DNA of 18,523 bases, taken from positions 1 to 18,523 of the forward strand of contig JADNYV010000659.1 of assembly GCA_015501055.1 (NCBI GenBank). The letters run 5' to 3'. The first letter of the stretch is position 1; every line of letters begins with the position of its first letter. The translations under genes were made by a program, and so were the position numbers. This stretch comes from Mucidula mucida. Its lineage: Eukaryota; Basidiomycota; Agaricomycetes; Agaricales; Physalacriaceae. The notes beneath the pieces were generated by a model. That model was not told the origin of the DNA. It ran no database searches and was given only the letters and a program-made list of their open reading frames with translations. This document shows positions 1 through 8,977 of the stretch, piece after piece.

Positions 1-556
1 CCCAACCTGCTGGTTTCCGGACTTCATAACGCGTGGAAGGGGAATACTGTGTGGAATACCAGAAGTGTTGTGATCACAGGAAGGAGGATCGTCGAGTGGG
101 CAAGATGCGCTGAACGACATTTTCAGTCAGCGGGAGGGTGCAGGAAGCAAGGAGCGAACAGGCACCACTAGCCCTTGAAGACAGACCTTTATACACTTTC
201 AACAAAGGCCGATCATCCGCAGTGGACGCATGTGTCAAAACGTGTTCTTTGCCATTGTCGATCGACGACTTACCCAATTCGGGTCATTGCAGGTTCGCGG
301 CGCTCATTGTTCAAACCGCAGAAAGTGCTCGACCGAGAGATAGCTTTCCATTTCTTTGGCAGACTGGAATTCAGCTTTGTGTCTTTGCGAGTGCCAAAGC
401 CTGACCTCGGATCACTCTTGCTGAACGGGATTGCTATACTGGATTAAACTTGGACTAGATCCTATTGAAAAGGTACGGATAAATGAAGTGCATACTACAT
501 AGATGAAGTAAAGAAATAAGTAGGAGAGGAGACGCATAGACAGTCGTAAATGGAAA
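1..556. other. No gene recognised
   Basis: Only short overlapping open frames (under 91 codons) occur on both strands here. None shows a family motif or a convincing spliced structure. The right-hand end is probably the 3' untranslated region of the MYND gene, whose stop codon is at 557-559 on the minus strand. Weak resemblance to the region left of the second MYND copy begins around 530. Confidence 0.4.
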
Positions 557-1887
557 CTACACCCGTCGGCAAGTATGCTCCCCAGCGTCATACAACGCTC
601 TAAAACACGCCTCCGAACAAACGATCATAATCTTACAGGTCGCGCATCGTTTCGTCCCAATCGACGAACACTTTAAATCCCAGTCAACAAACCAAAGTCA
701 ACACATGAAAAGAATCTCACCGTAGGATTCATACACATCGTGCGCAACCGCCCCGACTCCGGCGAAGCCTGCACGCTTCGGTCGAAATGCGTGATAAAGA
801 CATGCCACCCCACAGTAAGCAAATTCCCAGATGGCATCTGCGGCAGCTCATTCCAGTTCCCCACGGAACTCCTCATGTCGTTCAACTGCATCAGCACATT
901 ATGCGCAACGCGTCTGCTCTTCATCGACCAATGCCAGATGTACCCAAGCAAAAACGGCATCCTACCACACGAGGTAAGGAGCGAGCGACCAAAGTGGTGT
1001 AGAGCGCAACGAATGCTGTAGAATAGACGTCCGTTAAGCGCTTCGAGCAGCGCATGAGGCTTGTCAACCTCATCTTTCAAAAGAAGACGAAGTTCCTCAG
1101 ATATGCCGAGGACAAAGTGGTATGCGCCATACTTCTCGACTGGCCACTCCTCCGGTGGAATCCTGCTCGGTTCATCGATAATCGCATAAGCGAGAAGAGA
1201 ACAGAGCGCGGTGATGAGCCCATGTACGAAGAGGTAGTTGCGAAGCTTGGGGCGGACCACACAGATCGCCCCGATTCCGCGCATGTTCGCGAGCAAGCTG
1301 TTGGGTAGGAATGTGAAGCTTGGGTTCTCTAACTCGCTGACGGCGGCGTTCAAGTGATTTAAGCCCGTACGAAAGAGAGAACGCGGTATCGAGGCGACGG
1401 CCGCCTCCAATGCGCCTCGCGTGGGTGCGTAGTCAGTCAACGCCTGGATGATCTTGACCATGTCGATGTCAAGGACATTGGCGACCGTAGATCCAGAGAC
1501 TTCAAGCCACATCCAGATGATCGTCTTGATTTTGAGCGTGAGCATCGCCGGCCCAATATCGGCAAACTCAGCGATCCCAGTCTCGTGCTGGAGTAATGCG
1601 GCCAAGGTGGAAAGCACGACAACGTCTTCTGGATGGTAGCCTTGTCGTTGCGGATCGGTGAATGAGAATTCGAGGGTGTGGAACATGATGAGAACAACAG
1701 CGGCGACGACTACATCCATATGTTGGATAAGGAGTGGCTGGTAGCTCGGTCGGGGTGACATGGGGGTGTAGAATTGCTGCATGACCGCGGTGGCGAGGAA
1801 GGCTGGGCATGGGTCATAGTCGTCGGTCACGTAGAACGGGGTCGTGAGCTCGGGAAGGAAGTCGAGGAAAGTGGTACTAGACATCAT
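557..1887 (-). CDS. MYND-type zinc finger protein, two exons
   Basis: Predicted join is complement(557..670, 721..1887), giving 426 aa. The large exon alone encodes a mostly helical region I cannot assign. Its open frame runs into the intron, which hides the true C-terminus. Removing a 50-nt intron (671-720, GTGAGA at the 5' end, AAG at the 3' end, a TTGAC branch-like site) gives a C-terminal MYND finger: C385-x4-C390, C398-x2-C401, C407-x3-C411, H421-x-C423, then a stop. MYND fingers bind two zinc ions and usually mediate protein-protein contacts; such C-terminal fingers are common in Agaricomycete families. The start at 1885-1887 is preferred over an upstream ATG at 2002-2004 because those extra 39 residues lie antisense to a DUF6699 remnant, and copy 2 also has an ATG close to this point. 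The last zinc pair has unusual spacing (HxC instead of Hx3C). Partner and process are unknown. Confidence 0.72.
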
Positions 1888-1890
1888 CTC

Positions 1891-2435
1891 CTCATCCAAC
1901 ACCTGAACAGGCGGTGACGCCAAACGCGCCAAATGGTCGAGCACCTCAAGTGCACCGCGGCCTTCCATCAGAATTAGAACGTTGAAGAGAATGTGGTCAT
2001 ACACCCACAGCTTGAGCGTGTTCCCTACATGACAGCAGACTTTGCCCAGTCATGGGACAAAGTCACAGCGGCTTGGCCACCGTCATCACTCTATGAACTC
2101 GCGACAAGCCCGCCCTTCCCTTCGTCGGCGGTCGTGATCCATCGATTCCCGTGGGCACTAGTAATCCAGCCTGCCACCGACCAATACTACATGACAGTGG
2201 AGGATGTGATATTCCGGATTTGGGAATGCTTGCATTTCCCGCTAGTGGCCTCAGCGGTACCTTGTGCGAGGGTTTTGGACAAGAAAGCTTGCGAGATGAC
2301 AAACACCTGAAGGGTGGAAACTGGCGCGAAGCCCACGCATGCTAAGCACCTAGTATACTTTCGAGAAGGACCAGGTTCACGGGCTTGACGAAGAAAGCGC
2401 GCGATGGCGACACATGGGCGACAGTCATGGACTAG
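1891..2435 (+). pseudogene. DUF6699 gene remnant, copy 1 (frameshifted)
   Basis: The plus strand retains most of a DUF6699 domain. The HPQLERV start, the SSLYELATSPP block, the PWALVIQP strand and the TVEDVIFRIWECLHFPL helix can be read at about 1999-2253. The domain start and the preceding RGLPSELE segment lie in different frames, because one extra base near 1983 compared with copy 2 shifts the frame. TAG at 1975-1977 and TGA near 2308 close the domain frame. The family C-terminal signature (TRFTGL ... DGDTW) is found at 2370-2435 in another frame. The N-terminal extension seen in copy 2 is missing. It lies divergently from, and partly opposite, the 5' end of the MYND reading frame. DUF6699 is a basidiomycete domain of unknown function. 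Confidence 0.7.
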
Positions 2436-3041
2436 CGGTAGTGGCACGCTCAAGGCCCGAGGAAGAGGAACGAAGCCTAACCAAATTGTTCAATTGATGT
2501 TGCGAAAATGAGTGATGAGATATGTACGAACCTGACCATACACTCTTGTCTAGATAGTCGGGAGGTCCACAAGACCGGGCGAAGTGAGGCCAGAATGTTC
2601 CAGAAAATGAAGGTGAGAGCAGATCTTGGAGATCAGAGTCAGCGACAACAAATTGTGGTAAGGGTGGGATGAGTACGAACTGCAAAGACGGGCATTCTCC
2701 TCCGGGCGCGCGAAAGAATGAAGAATAATCTCTACATAGGTATGAAAGACGTTTGAAACTGAGGTTGATAGAAAAAGGCAATACTATAGTTTGTATGTAC
2801 TAATGGAAATCGTGAATGGCAGCAAGCATCGAAAGCATGAATATGATAGCCGAAAGTAGGAAGCATCGAACCGTGAAAGAGGTATATTCGTAACAAGCAG
2901 AGCACGTATCGTAGGAAGGAAAATTGGAGAAAACATTGACGAGGAGCAGTATGCAAATACGACGTGTGTAATACTTCGCACATTCGGTCGGCAAGAAAGG
3001 ATGGACATTGATTAACCTAGACAGAGGCATTAATCTTGGTG
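2436..3041. other. Intergenic, with an intron-like signal shared with copy 2
   Basis: No complete gene is recognised. On the minus strand a GTTCGTAC donor at 2531 and a TTAG acceptor at 2477 bound an intron-like 55-nt stretch. Copy 2 has the same donor word and a TTAG acceptor at 12262-12218. Flanking minus-strand sequence shows weak similarity (PHFA followed later by GSY just before or across the donor). This could be a UTR intron or a remnant exon of a degraded gene. The small frames at 2732-3030 look random. Confidence 0.3.
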
Positions 3042-3860
3042 TCAGATCCTCTCGTAATATCGTCGAATTGTGCGCTTAGGCGCAAACACCCTGAAGTCAC
3101 GCCATTGCCGTCCAATGATTGGGAGGCACGCGAATTCAAGAAACATATATTCCATTGTGCGGTGGTGAATAACCGGTATGAAGCGTAAGGCATCTCCGTG
3201 CGAGGTCTTTGCCGTGTAGTCGGTATATAGACGAATATGGTCTAAACGGCTGTCAGTTGGTCCGGCAAAGGCACTAAACTCTACGTACCGCGTCCAAGTG
3301 TCGCCCATCATGCATCTCAATGTAAGTGACTCGTCCGCTAGAACATAGCTTAGGTCTACCAGAATAAGACCAGAAAGCCAACTAATGTTTGGTCCGACCT
3401 GAGGATCGGTCAACCGCCTTCCTGGATATAGATCGTATATCAAGCATCGCGCCCACGCCACCATCGTGGATGGTTTGACTCCGTTGAAATGGCTGCGGTG
3501 GATAACGCCAGTGGCATACGGGTCACTGCCATATGTAAATATCTCCAGAAACGACTCCACATTCAGGAATCGGCTATACAACGAAGGCCCGCCGTGTGCT
3601 ATGGCGCACTCGTCCTGGTCCAAGATCCTATGAAGGAGGGTCCATAATGAGGCTGCTATCAGCACTAGGCGGCGCTTCTACATTCCCATTGTCGGCTAGT
3701 GAACCAGCGGAAATTCTTATACTGGGCGGGCGCTGGCAGTAGCTTGAGACGGGGGAAACCGTCGTCGTCGTTGATGGCGGTAAGTAGAATAGAAGCGACG
3801 CGTCGTAAAGATATCCCGTCGCCCATAAAGGGAAGCGTTTCTCACGCAACAAGGGGGTTG
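3042..3860 (-). pseudogene. Uncharacterised gene, probably frameshifted (copy 1)
   Basis: A coding-like stretch of about 205 codons ends at 3042; it is rich in aromatic residues and has no recognised domain (it includes SLYSRFLNVESFLEIFTYGS). Upstream, similar-looking protein continues in other frames: REKRFPLWATGYLYDASLL at about 3790-3845, then INDDDGFPRLKLLPAP and FRWFTSRQWEC at about 3680-3780. These fit one reading frame only if two shifts are allowed, near 3790 and 3675. A short intron ending at a TAG acceptor beside 3675 could explain the second shift, but I found no good donor. The segment beginning REK-FPL recurs in copy 2 at 12785. No ATG start is evident. Function is unknown. Confidence 0.42.
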
Positions 3861-3927
3861 TAATAGCTCTTTGCTTGAGAAAACTTAAGACAACGATATA
3901 CACAGACTACCTATTCAAAATTCACAC

Positions 3928-5211
3928 TCAGTCCTCATCTCTACGCTTAACCGATATAACCCGCTGCGGTTCCGCTTGATCCCAATGCCAAATCTTGATC
4001 CCTCCCGCACGGACATCCTTGTTTTCCTCCATAGCAAGATTCCGCTGTATGCCCTTCGTCACCATCTCAATAAAGTTCTCATCCTCCCAGAGACAAGACA
4101 AATCCCCCACTGCACCGTTGCTCACAATCTCAATGGTATGCACCCTCCTCCACCCGTCGAACACACTTTGAAGTGCCTTCTTCAAATCGCCCTGGGTCTT
4201 ACGATCACGGTCGAAAGACAGTCGGGGCGTGACACGCAGATCCCGGAACAGCGCAGCCACGTCTACAATTCAGTAAGTCATAGAGAACGAAAAAGCTAAA
4301 TGTCGCTTACACTTGATATCAGATTCCACAAACCTGGCAGAGTGACGAGGAAGAGTCAAAGCCTCGAGATCTCTAGGGATTAGCTTCAATTCACGAGGAA
4401 TCTTATGTCTGGTGGGCGTCCCCACTTGATGAAGACACATGTGGCGAAGAGCCGGAAAGATTCGTTTCATGTCAAGACGAGCAATGAGCGCTGGCGGCAA
4501 GGTCAGAGTGTGGACTCCAGAAAGCGGCGCAATCCTAGCGAACGCTTCTTCAAAATCCTGCAGACAACTAATGTCCAATTTCTGGTCGGTACCTCCTGGC
4601 GGGAAGCTCATAACCTGGAAAGTATGAAGGTTGGGAAGATGGGGCAGGCAGCGCGCGAGTGCTCGATAGACAGTCCTGGAGGAGTGCGTTATCAGCTCTA
4701 CATTGAATACTCTAAACAAAGGCTCGTTAGTTCTGTTCGTAGATCACCTTTTAGCATAGACGTACTGCACGAGTGCTGCGAAATGTGGGCCCTGCCCGGT
4801 GAGAGCCCTAACATATGCAAAAAGATCCTGAGCTTGGTCGCAGTGATAGACTTTGTTACACCGCCATCCGCGCGCTTCTACAATCTTCCAAAATTGAGGG
4901 TTATACACGCGATATAGCGCTTTGCAGGTGCGTAATAACGCGTAGATCACTTTGAACCTTTCGGCAGCTCTGTTGTCCCGAATGGATATGCAGGGGATCT
5001 GTTGGCAATAAAGGTAGGACAGGATCTCGAGATGGAGTTCCAGTGGCAAAGACGGCAAGCCCTTGTTGTTTTGTCCAACGGCGACAGTGTCCATAAAGGC
5101 GTTGCGGTTCTCAACTTCGGGCAATGTGTTCTGCCCTCTAATGGGACGCGCGGTCCTGTAAGGATTCCTACGAGTCCGGGACTCCACATTGGTCGTCTTA
5201 GCCTTGGGCAT
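3928..5211 (-). CDS. F-box protein, three exons, intact
   Basis: Predicted join is complement(3928..4262, 4311..4711, 4766..5211), 393 aa. Introns start GTACGT (54 nt) and GTAAGC (48 nt). Residues 1-50 are a basic Arg-rich leader. An F-box begins at GLPSLPLELHLEIL (51-64) and runs to about residue 105. The rest is a leucine-patterned region (LPNLHTFQV, VHTLTLPPALIARLDMKRIFPALRHM, DLEALTLP) resembling degenerate leucine-rich repeats, followed by a WRRVHTIEI segment and a conserved GGIKIWHWD end. F-box proteins normally dock substrates to SCF ubiquitin ligases through Skp1; the substrate here is unknown. The start at MPKAK matches the aligned start of the tandem paralogue (MPTST). An upstream ATG at 5239-5241 overlaps the CACGTG box and is less likely. 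Exon 2 is 401 nt in both paralogues, which supports the structure. Confidence 0.8.
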
Positions 5212-5241
5212 GTTGTGGTGAGAAACAAAGCAGTTACGCAT

Positions 5242-5295
5242 CACGTGTGCATGTCTTCCTATTTTACCATTTCACAATGCCGCGCAATGCCGGTT
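5242..5295 (-). promoter_or_regulatory. Shared 5' module of F-box gene 1: ATCACGTG plus ATGCCGGTT
   Basis: CACGTG lies at 5242-5247, 31 nt upstream of the chosen start, within CATCACGTG. ATGCCGGTT lies at 5287-5295. The same two words occur upstream of the genes starting at 6727 and 14057, and the first word also upstream of 8739. CACGTG is a typical bHLH (E-box) site; its use here is inferred. Confidence 0.55.
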
Positions 5296-5485
5296 TTCAA
5301 ATTGTGGACTGAAGAGTCATCGAAGAGCGAGAGCCCTTGTTTATTGTCCTTAGGTTTTAGCACAAGGCGACAATGATAGCGACCTCAAGAGGGAAACTCC
5401 CCAATATCATTGACGAACAAGCTTCGCTCTTCCGAGAACGGTCTTATAAACATTGGTAAAGTATAGACGAGCATTCAACGCTCTC

Positions 5486-6727
5486 CTACAGACGTGCTAC
5501 CGAGACAAGTTGCCCAAGTTGATAATCTGACGTCCAAATCTTGATCCTCCCAACCCCGACGTCCTTGTTGATATCCAGAGCAAGGTTTCGGCGAAGCACC
5601 TCCTCCGCAATCGTCAAAACGCGCTGAATCAACTCAGGCTCGACCTCGGCGTGCACCTGGAGCTGCTCGTCGAGCTGCAATGTGTGCACTCGCTTCCACC
5701 CCTTCTGTATCCTCTTCAACGCGTTTTCTGCTTCTTGCAAGCTACCATCAGACGTTGGCAAGACAATGCGGAGTCGCGGCGTGACGCGTAGTTCGGGAAA
5801 GAATGTCGTTAGTTCTATAGATACTTGAGCTCCTGTACAATACGAAAAGACTGGCTTACTGTTAACATCATGGACTACGAGGGACGCAGAGCCCTCTGGC
5901 AAGGTCAGCGAATGGATATCCGAGGGTATGCAATGCAAAAAGAGAGGTAGGCCAGACGACCGTGATCCGATTTCGTGAATCCCCATGTGGCGCAAGGACG
6001 GGAAGATCTTCTTTATCTGGATGAAGAAGAGAACAGCCGCGGGAAGCGTAAGAGTGTGTACTTGGGGAAGTGGCTCCATCTCCAAGAAAGCCTCTCAAAA
6101 GTGTCCCAGGCAGACGTCTCTTATCGATGTCAAATGGCTACTGGTGTCCGGGAACGCGGTGATCTGCAGGGTGTGAAGATTCGGGAGGCACTGCAGGCAG
6201 CGCGCCAGCTCCTTGTAGACGATTTCAGGTGAGTGTTCGGACAATCCTACGTTGAAGACTCTACACAAGATCGTTCTTGTCAGCTTTCCTTGACGATATG
6301 CAATGGCTTACTGGACTAGCTCAGCAAGATCAGGTGCACGGAGGACTTTGGCGCATAATCGCACGTCTTCATCCACGACCTGTGCTACCGACTCGCGCTT
6401 CCGGGGTGCACGGCGCCATCCGCGGGCGTCCAAATTGCTCCAGAGAAGAGGGTGATAGACCCGCCGTAGGGCGCTGCACGTCTTCGAAAGCGCAAATATC
6501 GAGTCGAACCGTTCCCGCATGTCCAGGGTATCCCTGCTCACACATGGGACTGGTGTGCAGGAAAGGTGGGACAGAATATCGAGATGCAGCTCCAGAGGTA
6601 GAGTCGTTAGACCAGTGGCGATATTTGCTCCCATTGGAGCAGTCTTGACCAGATTGTTCTGGCGGTTAGCACGCACTGTCCTAGGAGGGTTTCGTCGTGG
6701 TGCTGCACGGATAGTAGAAGTAGGCAT
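5486..6727 (-). pseudogene. Tandem F-box paralogue with in-frame TGA
   Basis: By analogy with the neighbour at 3928-5211 the join is complement(5486..5814, 5860..6260, 6312..6727), 381 codons after the stop codon is excluded. Splice signals are preserved (GTAAGC donors; TGTAG and TATAG acceptors). The F-box begins near TTLPLELHLDIL (residues 41-52). Exon 2 has the same 401-nt length as the paralogue, with VFNVGLSEHS, LPNLHTLQI and VHTLTLPAA in register. At 6095-6097 (codon 194) the frame has TGA where the paralogue has a Glu codon (HF-stop-EAF against DFEEAF). A transcript would therefore give a 193-residue F-box protein without its C-terminal region. Everything downstream stays open to the normal end (TPRLR, GRIKIW), so the lesion may be recent. 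Sequencing error or an expressed short form are alternatives. Confidence 0.75.
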
Positions 6728-7386
6728 GCTTTGGTGGTGAACGTTTTATGTAGGATAAATTTTGTCAGCGCAACAAAAAATGTCTCATCACGTGCTCGTT
6801 CCTGAAACGTTTAGTTCTGCCGGCTGAAATGCCGGTTTCGAACGACCATGCTTTCATACAACCGTATCTGCTATGTTCGAGTTCAATTGGCGCTCAGATG
6901 GCCGTTCTCGTTCCACTCACAGCCTAAATCCGTCGCGGTACCTTGACTAACAGTTGAATAGCACGTTTCGAGGAAAAGCAGGATAACTTCGGTTCAGGTG
7001 AATCCCTTACGCTTGTTGGCCTACTAGAGACACCCGCTCGATCTAGGAAAGGTCATTTCACTCCGCAAAATGTTACTCACCGGTACACACGCTCACGGCA
7101 GCTTATTTGAATCGCCGATGTGGAACCGAGACCTCTGCACTGGACTCAGCTCGACGCGCTGATATTGCTACTACCGTCGCCTCGCAGCGCATCATCTGTG
7201 CGACCTTCTGATGCCGGCGCTCATCCACTGCTTTAATATCAACGACTTCTTTGAGCTCCAGCTGGCAGTTCTCTGAATTTTTATTCTCAAACATATAGTC
7301 CACAACTGGTCATTTGAGCGCGGCAGAATCATCCCCTCCCTTCTCGCTACCACTCTCCTCGTCGCCACAAACCTCATTAAGGTGGT
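6728..7386. other. Intergenic; 5' region of F-box gene 2
   Basis: This holds the upstream module at 6789-6837 and then about 550 nt with no gene I can support. A minus-strand open frame of 66 codons at 7103-7303 (ELKEVVDIKAVDERRHQKV) has a helical, charged look, but it has no recognised family, partner exon or clear ATG context, so it is not called. Confidence 0.4.
6789..6837 (-). promoter_or_regulatory. Shared 5' module of F-box gene 2
   Basis: CACGTG lies at 6789-6794 within CTCATCACGTG, 62 nt upstream of the start. ATGCCGGTT is at 6829-6837. The context AACAAAAA...CTCATCACGTG is also seen upstream of the unrelated gene at 12956-14057. Confidence 0.55.
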
Positions 7387-7609
7387 ATGCCACGATCCGA
7401 CACTGAAGACTTCATCAGTACGATTGAACGAAAGAGAAAGAGAGGTAGTCACCACACAAAATCACACGGTATGGTAAGGAGAAGCCTTGGACGCTGACGG
7501 GGAAGAAGAACTAGAGAAAGATAACCAACGGTTGAAGGCTATACTAGAAAGGGTCAATCCTTCTCGTCCAATAAACTTTCAAGTACGATGGTTTGAACAA
7601 CAGAGATAG
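7387..7609 (+). CDS. Possible 60-aa spliced small protein
   Basis: Splicing 7387..7444 to 7485..7609 gives 60 aa. It starts MPRSDTEDFISTIERKRKR and continues with an acidic, coiled-coil-like stretch (ADGEEELEKDNQRLKAILE) and an aromatic/basic end (PINFQVRWFEQQR). The intron would be 40 nt, with a weak GTAGTC donor and an AAG acceptor, so the join is uncertain. The second part has clear protein-like composition and a TAG at 7607-7609. It faces the kinase-like gene, ending 43 nt from that gene's stop. No family is recognised. It may instead be the last exon of a decayed larger gene. Confidence 0.32.
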
Positions 7610-7651
7610 AATTCTCGTCAAGATACAGTCTGATACAGCCACCAAGAAGAT

Positions 7652-8399
7652 TCAAATTGAGGCCGATGGGTTGACGATGCGTTCCTCTATGTCGGAAGGA
7701 ACATCATGAGAGCCGATAACAGCATCGTGATCGACAAATTCGCCATCCAGGAAACGCGTCAAGCGATCTGATTCTTTGAAGAAATCTTCCTTCGAAGCTT
7801 TGAGACTGGCACGATCAAAATCAATAATTGAGACCTCGCCGTGTTGGTTGCACATCATATTCCATGAGCGTAGATCACGATGCAGGACGCCCTTGGAATG
7901 AATAGCCTTGAGGATTCGCTTCAGAGATGAACTGGGCTTGGATTGAACCAGTTTCAGACAAAGTGAGTGTTAACTCACCGTTCAGCAGAGGAGAATTTGA
8001 TCCGCTTGTTGCAATCCATCCGTCGGCCCAGCGGGTCTCCGACGTCATGCAGGACAATGGCGCCTACCCCCCGGATGCTATCCTGATAATAACCAAAAAC
8101 ATAGGGTATGCCATGGACCCCGGAGGACTGGAGGTGACAGTACACGTCATATTCATGACGAAGAGACATGAGACTTTCCTTCGTGTCTGCTAGCTTGACG
8201 ACTAAGCGACTGCACGGCAAAGTGTCGTAGCCCCAGCCTAAAACTGCCTTGTATGCCTTTCCCGTAGCTCCATGTCCAAGCTTCGCGGTGAGGATGATAG
8301 GAAGACATGTAGAGGCCTTGTAGATCTTCGAGCGCGGATGATCGGGTGCAAGAAGAACCTGAGGAGTCGGGGAATTATAGTATCTGTACTGGATATACA
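7652..8399 (-). CDS. Small protein-kinase-like gene, 5'-truncated
   Basis: Join is complement(7652..7931, 7979..8399). A 47-nt intron (GTGAGT ... CCCAG) splits the domain just before the catalytic loop. Counting from codon 8398-8400, visible elements are a glycine loop LGHGATG (41-47), the VAIK-like lysine in LVVKLAD (69), a helix-C glutamate in RHEYDVY (83), the hinge IVLHDVG, the catalytic loop HRDLRSWN (158-165) and IIDFDRA (176-182), where DFD replaces DFG. The protein ends about 52 residues later without an APE motif or full C-lobe, as in short lineage-specific fungal kinases. The exon begins at a TTGCAG acceptor at 8400. No ATG lies in frame upstream before a TAG, so the first exon is missing. 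It abuts a broken F-box exon on the same strand. Substrate and activity are unknown; it may be non-functional. Confidence 0.6.
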
Positions 8400-8469
8400 C
8401 TGCAAGGACAGGATGTGTCTCAAAATAGCCATGTGTGCGCTAAAGTTCATGTCAGAATGGGTAGTATGC

Positions 8470-8739
8470 TAGAGCTCTGCAGGTGCTGGATAATGCAAGT
8501 ATGGCACAAAACCTCTCTCTATGTCCATCCCCCTCTCCATTTATCCACGGAGTTGGCTCACAGTCAAGGTGAGCCAGAATTTCGAGATGCAGTTCCAAAG
8601 CGAAAGTCGGTAAGCCCTTGCTGTTTGCGTCAACAAGCGGATGGGTCGGGTGTCCATCGTTGTTATCGTCAGGTTTCCTAGAGCGCGCACTCCCGCAAGA
8701 CATTGACCGTGGTGTCCCTCTAACAGCAGACTGGAGCAT
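8470..8739 (-). pseudogene. F-box gene 3, first-exon fragment
   Basis: From the ATG at 8737-8739 about 90 codons align with the first exons of the two F-box genes to the left. The F-box starts at GLPTFALELHLEIL (42-55) and carries through to the SSTCRAL segment. Similarity stops at about 8470; the frame ends a few codons later (AYYPF, stop). The RVYNP...ARGW block and exons 2 and 3 are absent. The sequence immediately downstream instead leads into the acceptor of a kinase-like exon at 8400. The promoter-side box CATCACGTG is retained, and the 5' UTR resembles that of gene 1. The fragment is probably the left-over of a rearrangement. Confidence 0.72.
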
Positions 8740-8770
8740 GTTGTGGGGAGGAAGAAAGCGGAAAAGGCAT

Positions 8771-8776
8771 CACGTG
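8771..8776 (-). promoter_or_regulatory. CACGTG box upstream of F-box fragment 3
   Basis: The context is GGCATCACGTGTGC, identical over ten or more bases to the box at 5239-5249. It lies 32 nt upstream of the ATG, almost the same distance as in gene 1 (31 nt). The second box ATGCCGGTT is not present here. Confidence 0.5.
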
Positions 8777-8977
8777 TGCCTGATTTGTTTCAAATCGAGC
8801 CTGCCTGGCGCCGCTGTGGTCTTCCCGCCCTTGACAATCTAGTCGAGTGGAGAATCGACATTGACCTCTCATATGACATCCGAACTTTCTGTGTCGTCCC
8901 TCCGTATTCGAGCTTTAGTCATTGTTTTGAATTATGAAAGTGTCGCAACAAACTAAGGTCGTACTACTTGGTAATCT

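Larger units (their letters stand above)
557..2640. repeat. Segmental duplication, copy 1 (core)
   Basis: This segment is collinear with 8978-12370. Near-identical runs are visible, for example 1437-1530 against 9818-9908 and 2080-2220 against 11795-11930. It carries a MYND gene on minus and a DUF6699 remnant on plus. Weaker similarity continues through an uncharacterised gene (about 3780-3860 against 12690-12785). Unlike copy 2 it has no spacer between the two divergent genes. Percent identity was not computed. Confidence 0.85.

Noticed and set aside
673..2004. One uninterrupted 443-codon minus-strand gene
   Set aside because: The last codons are intron sequence (a 50-nt intron precedes the MYND exon), and the first 39 codons are antisense to a DUF6699 remnant. 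A two-exon model from 1887 explains both copies better.
4744..4765. A 36-nt intron ending the F-box first exon at AAAAG
   Set aside because: It is too short and has a weaker donor. GTACGT at 4765 gives a 54-nt intron, and a junction (LVQ-VFNV) identical in form to that of the tandem paralogue.
7975..8400. Kinase-like gene starting at position 8400
   Set aside because: The apparent first codon is GTG and coincides with a TTGCAG splice acceptor. An in-frame TAG lies upstream with no ATG, so this is an internal exon.
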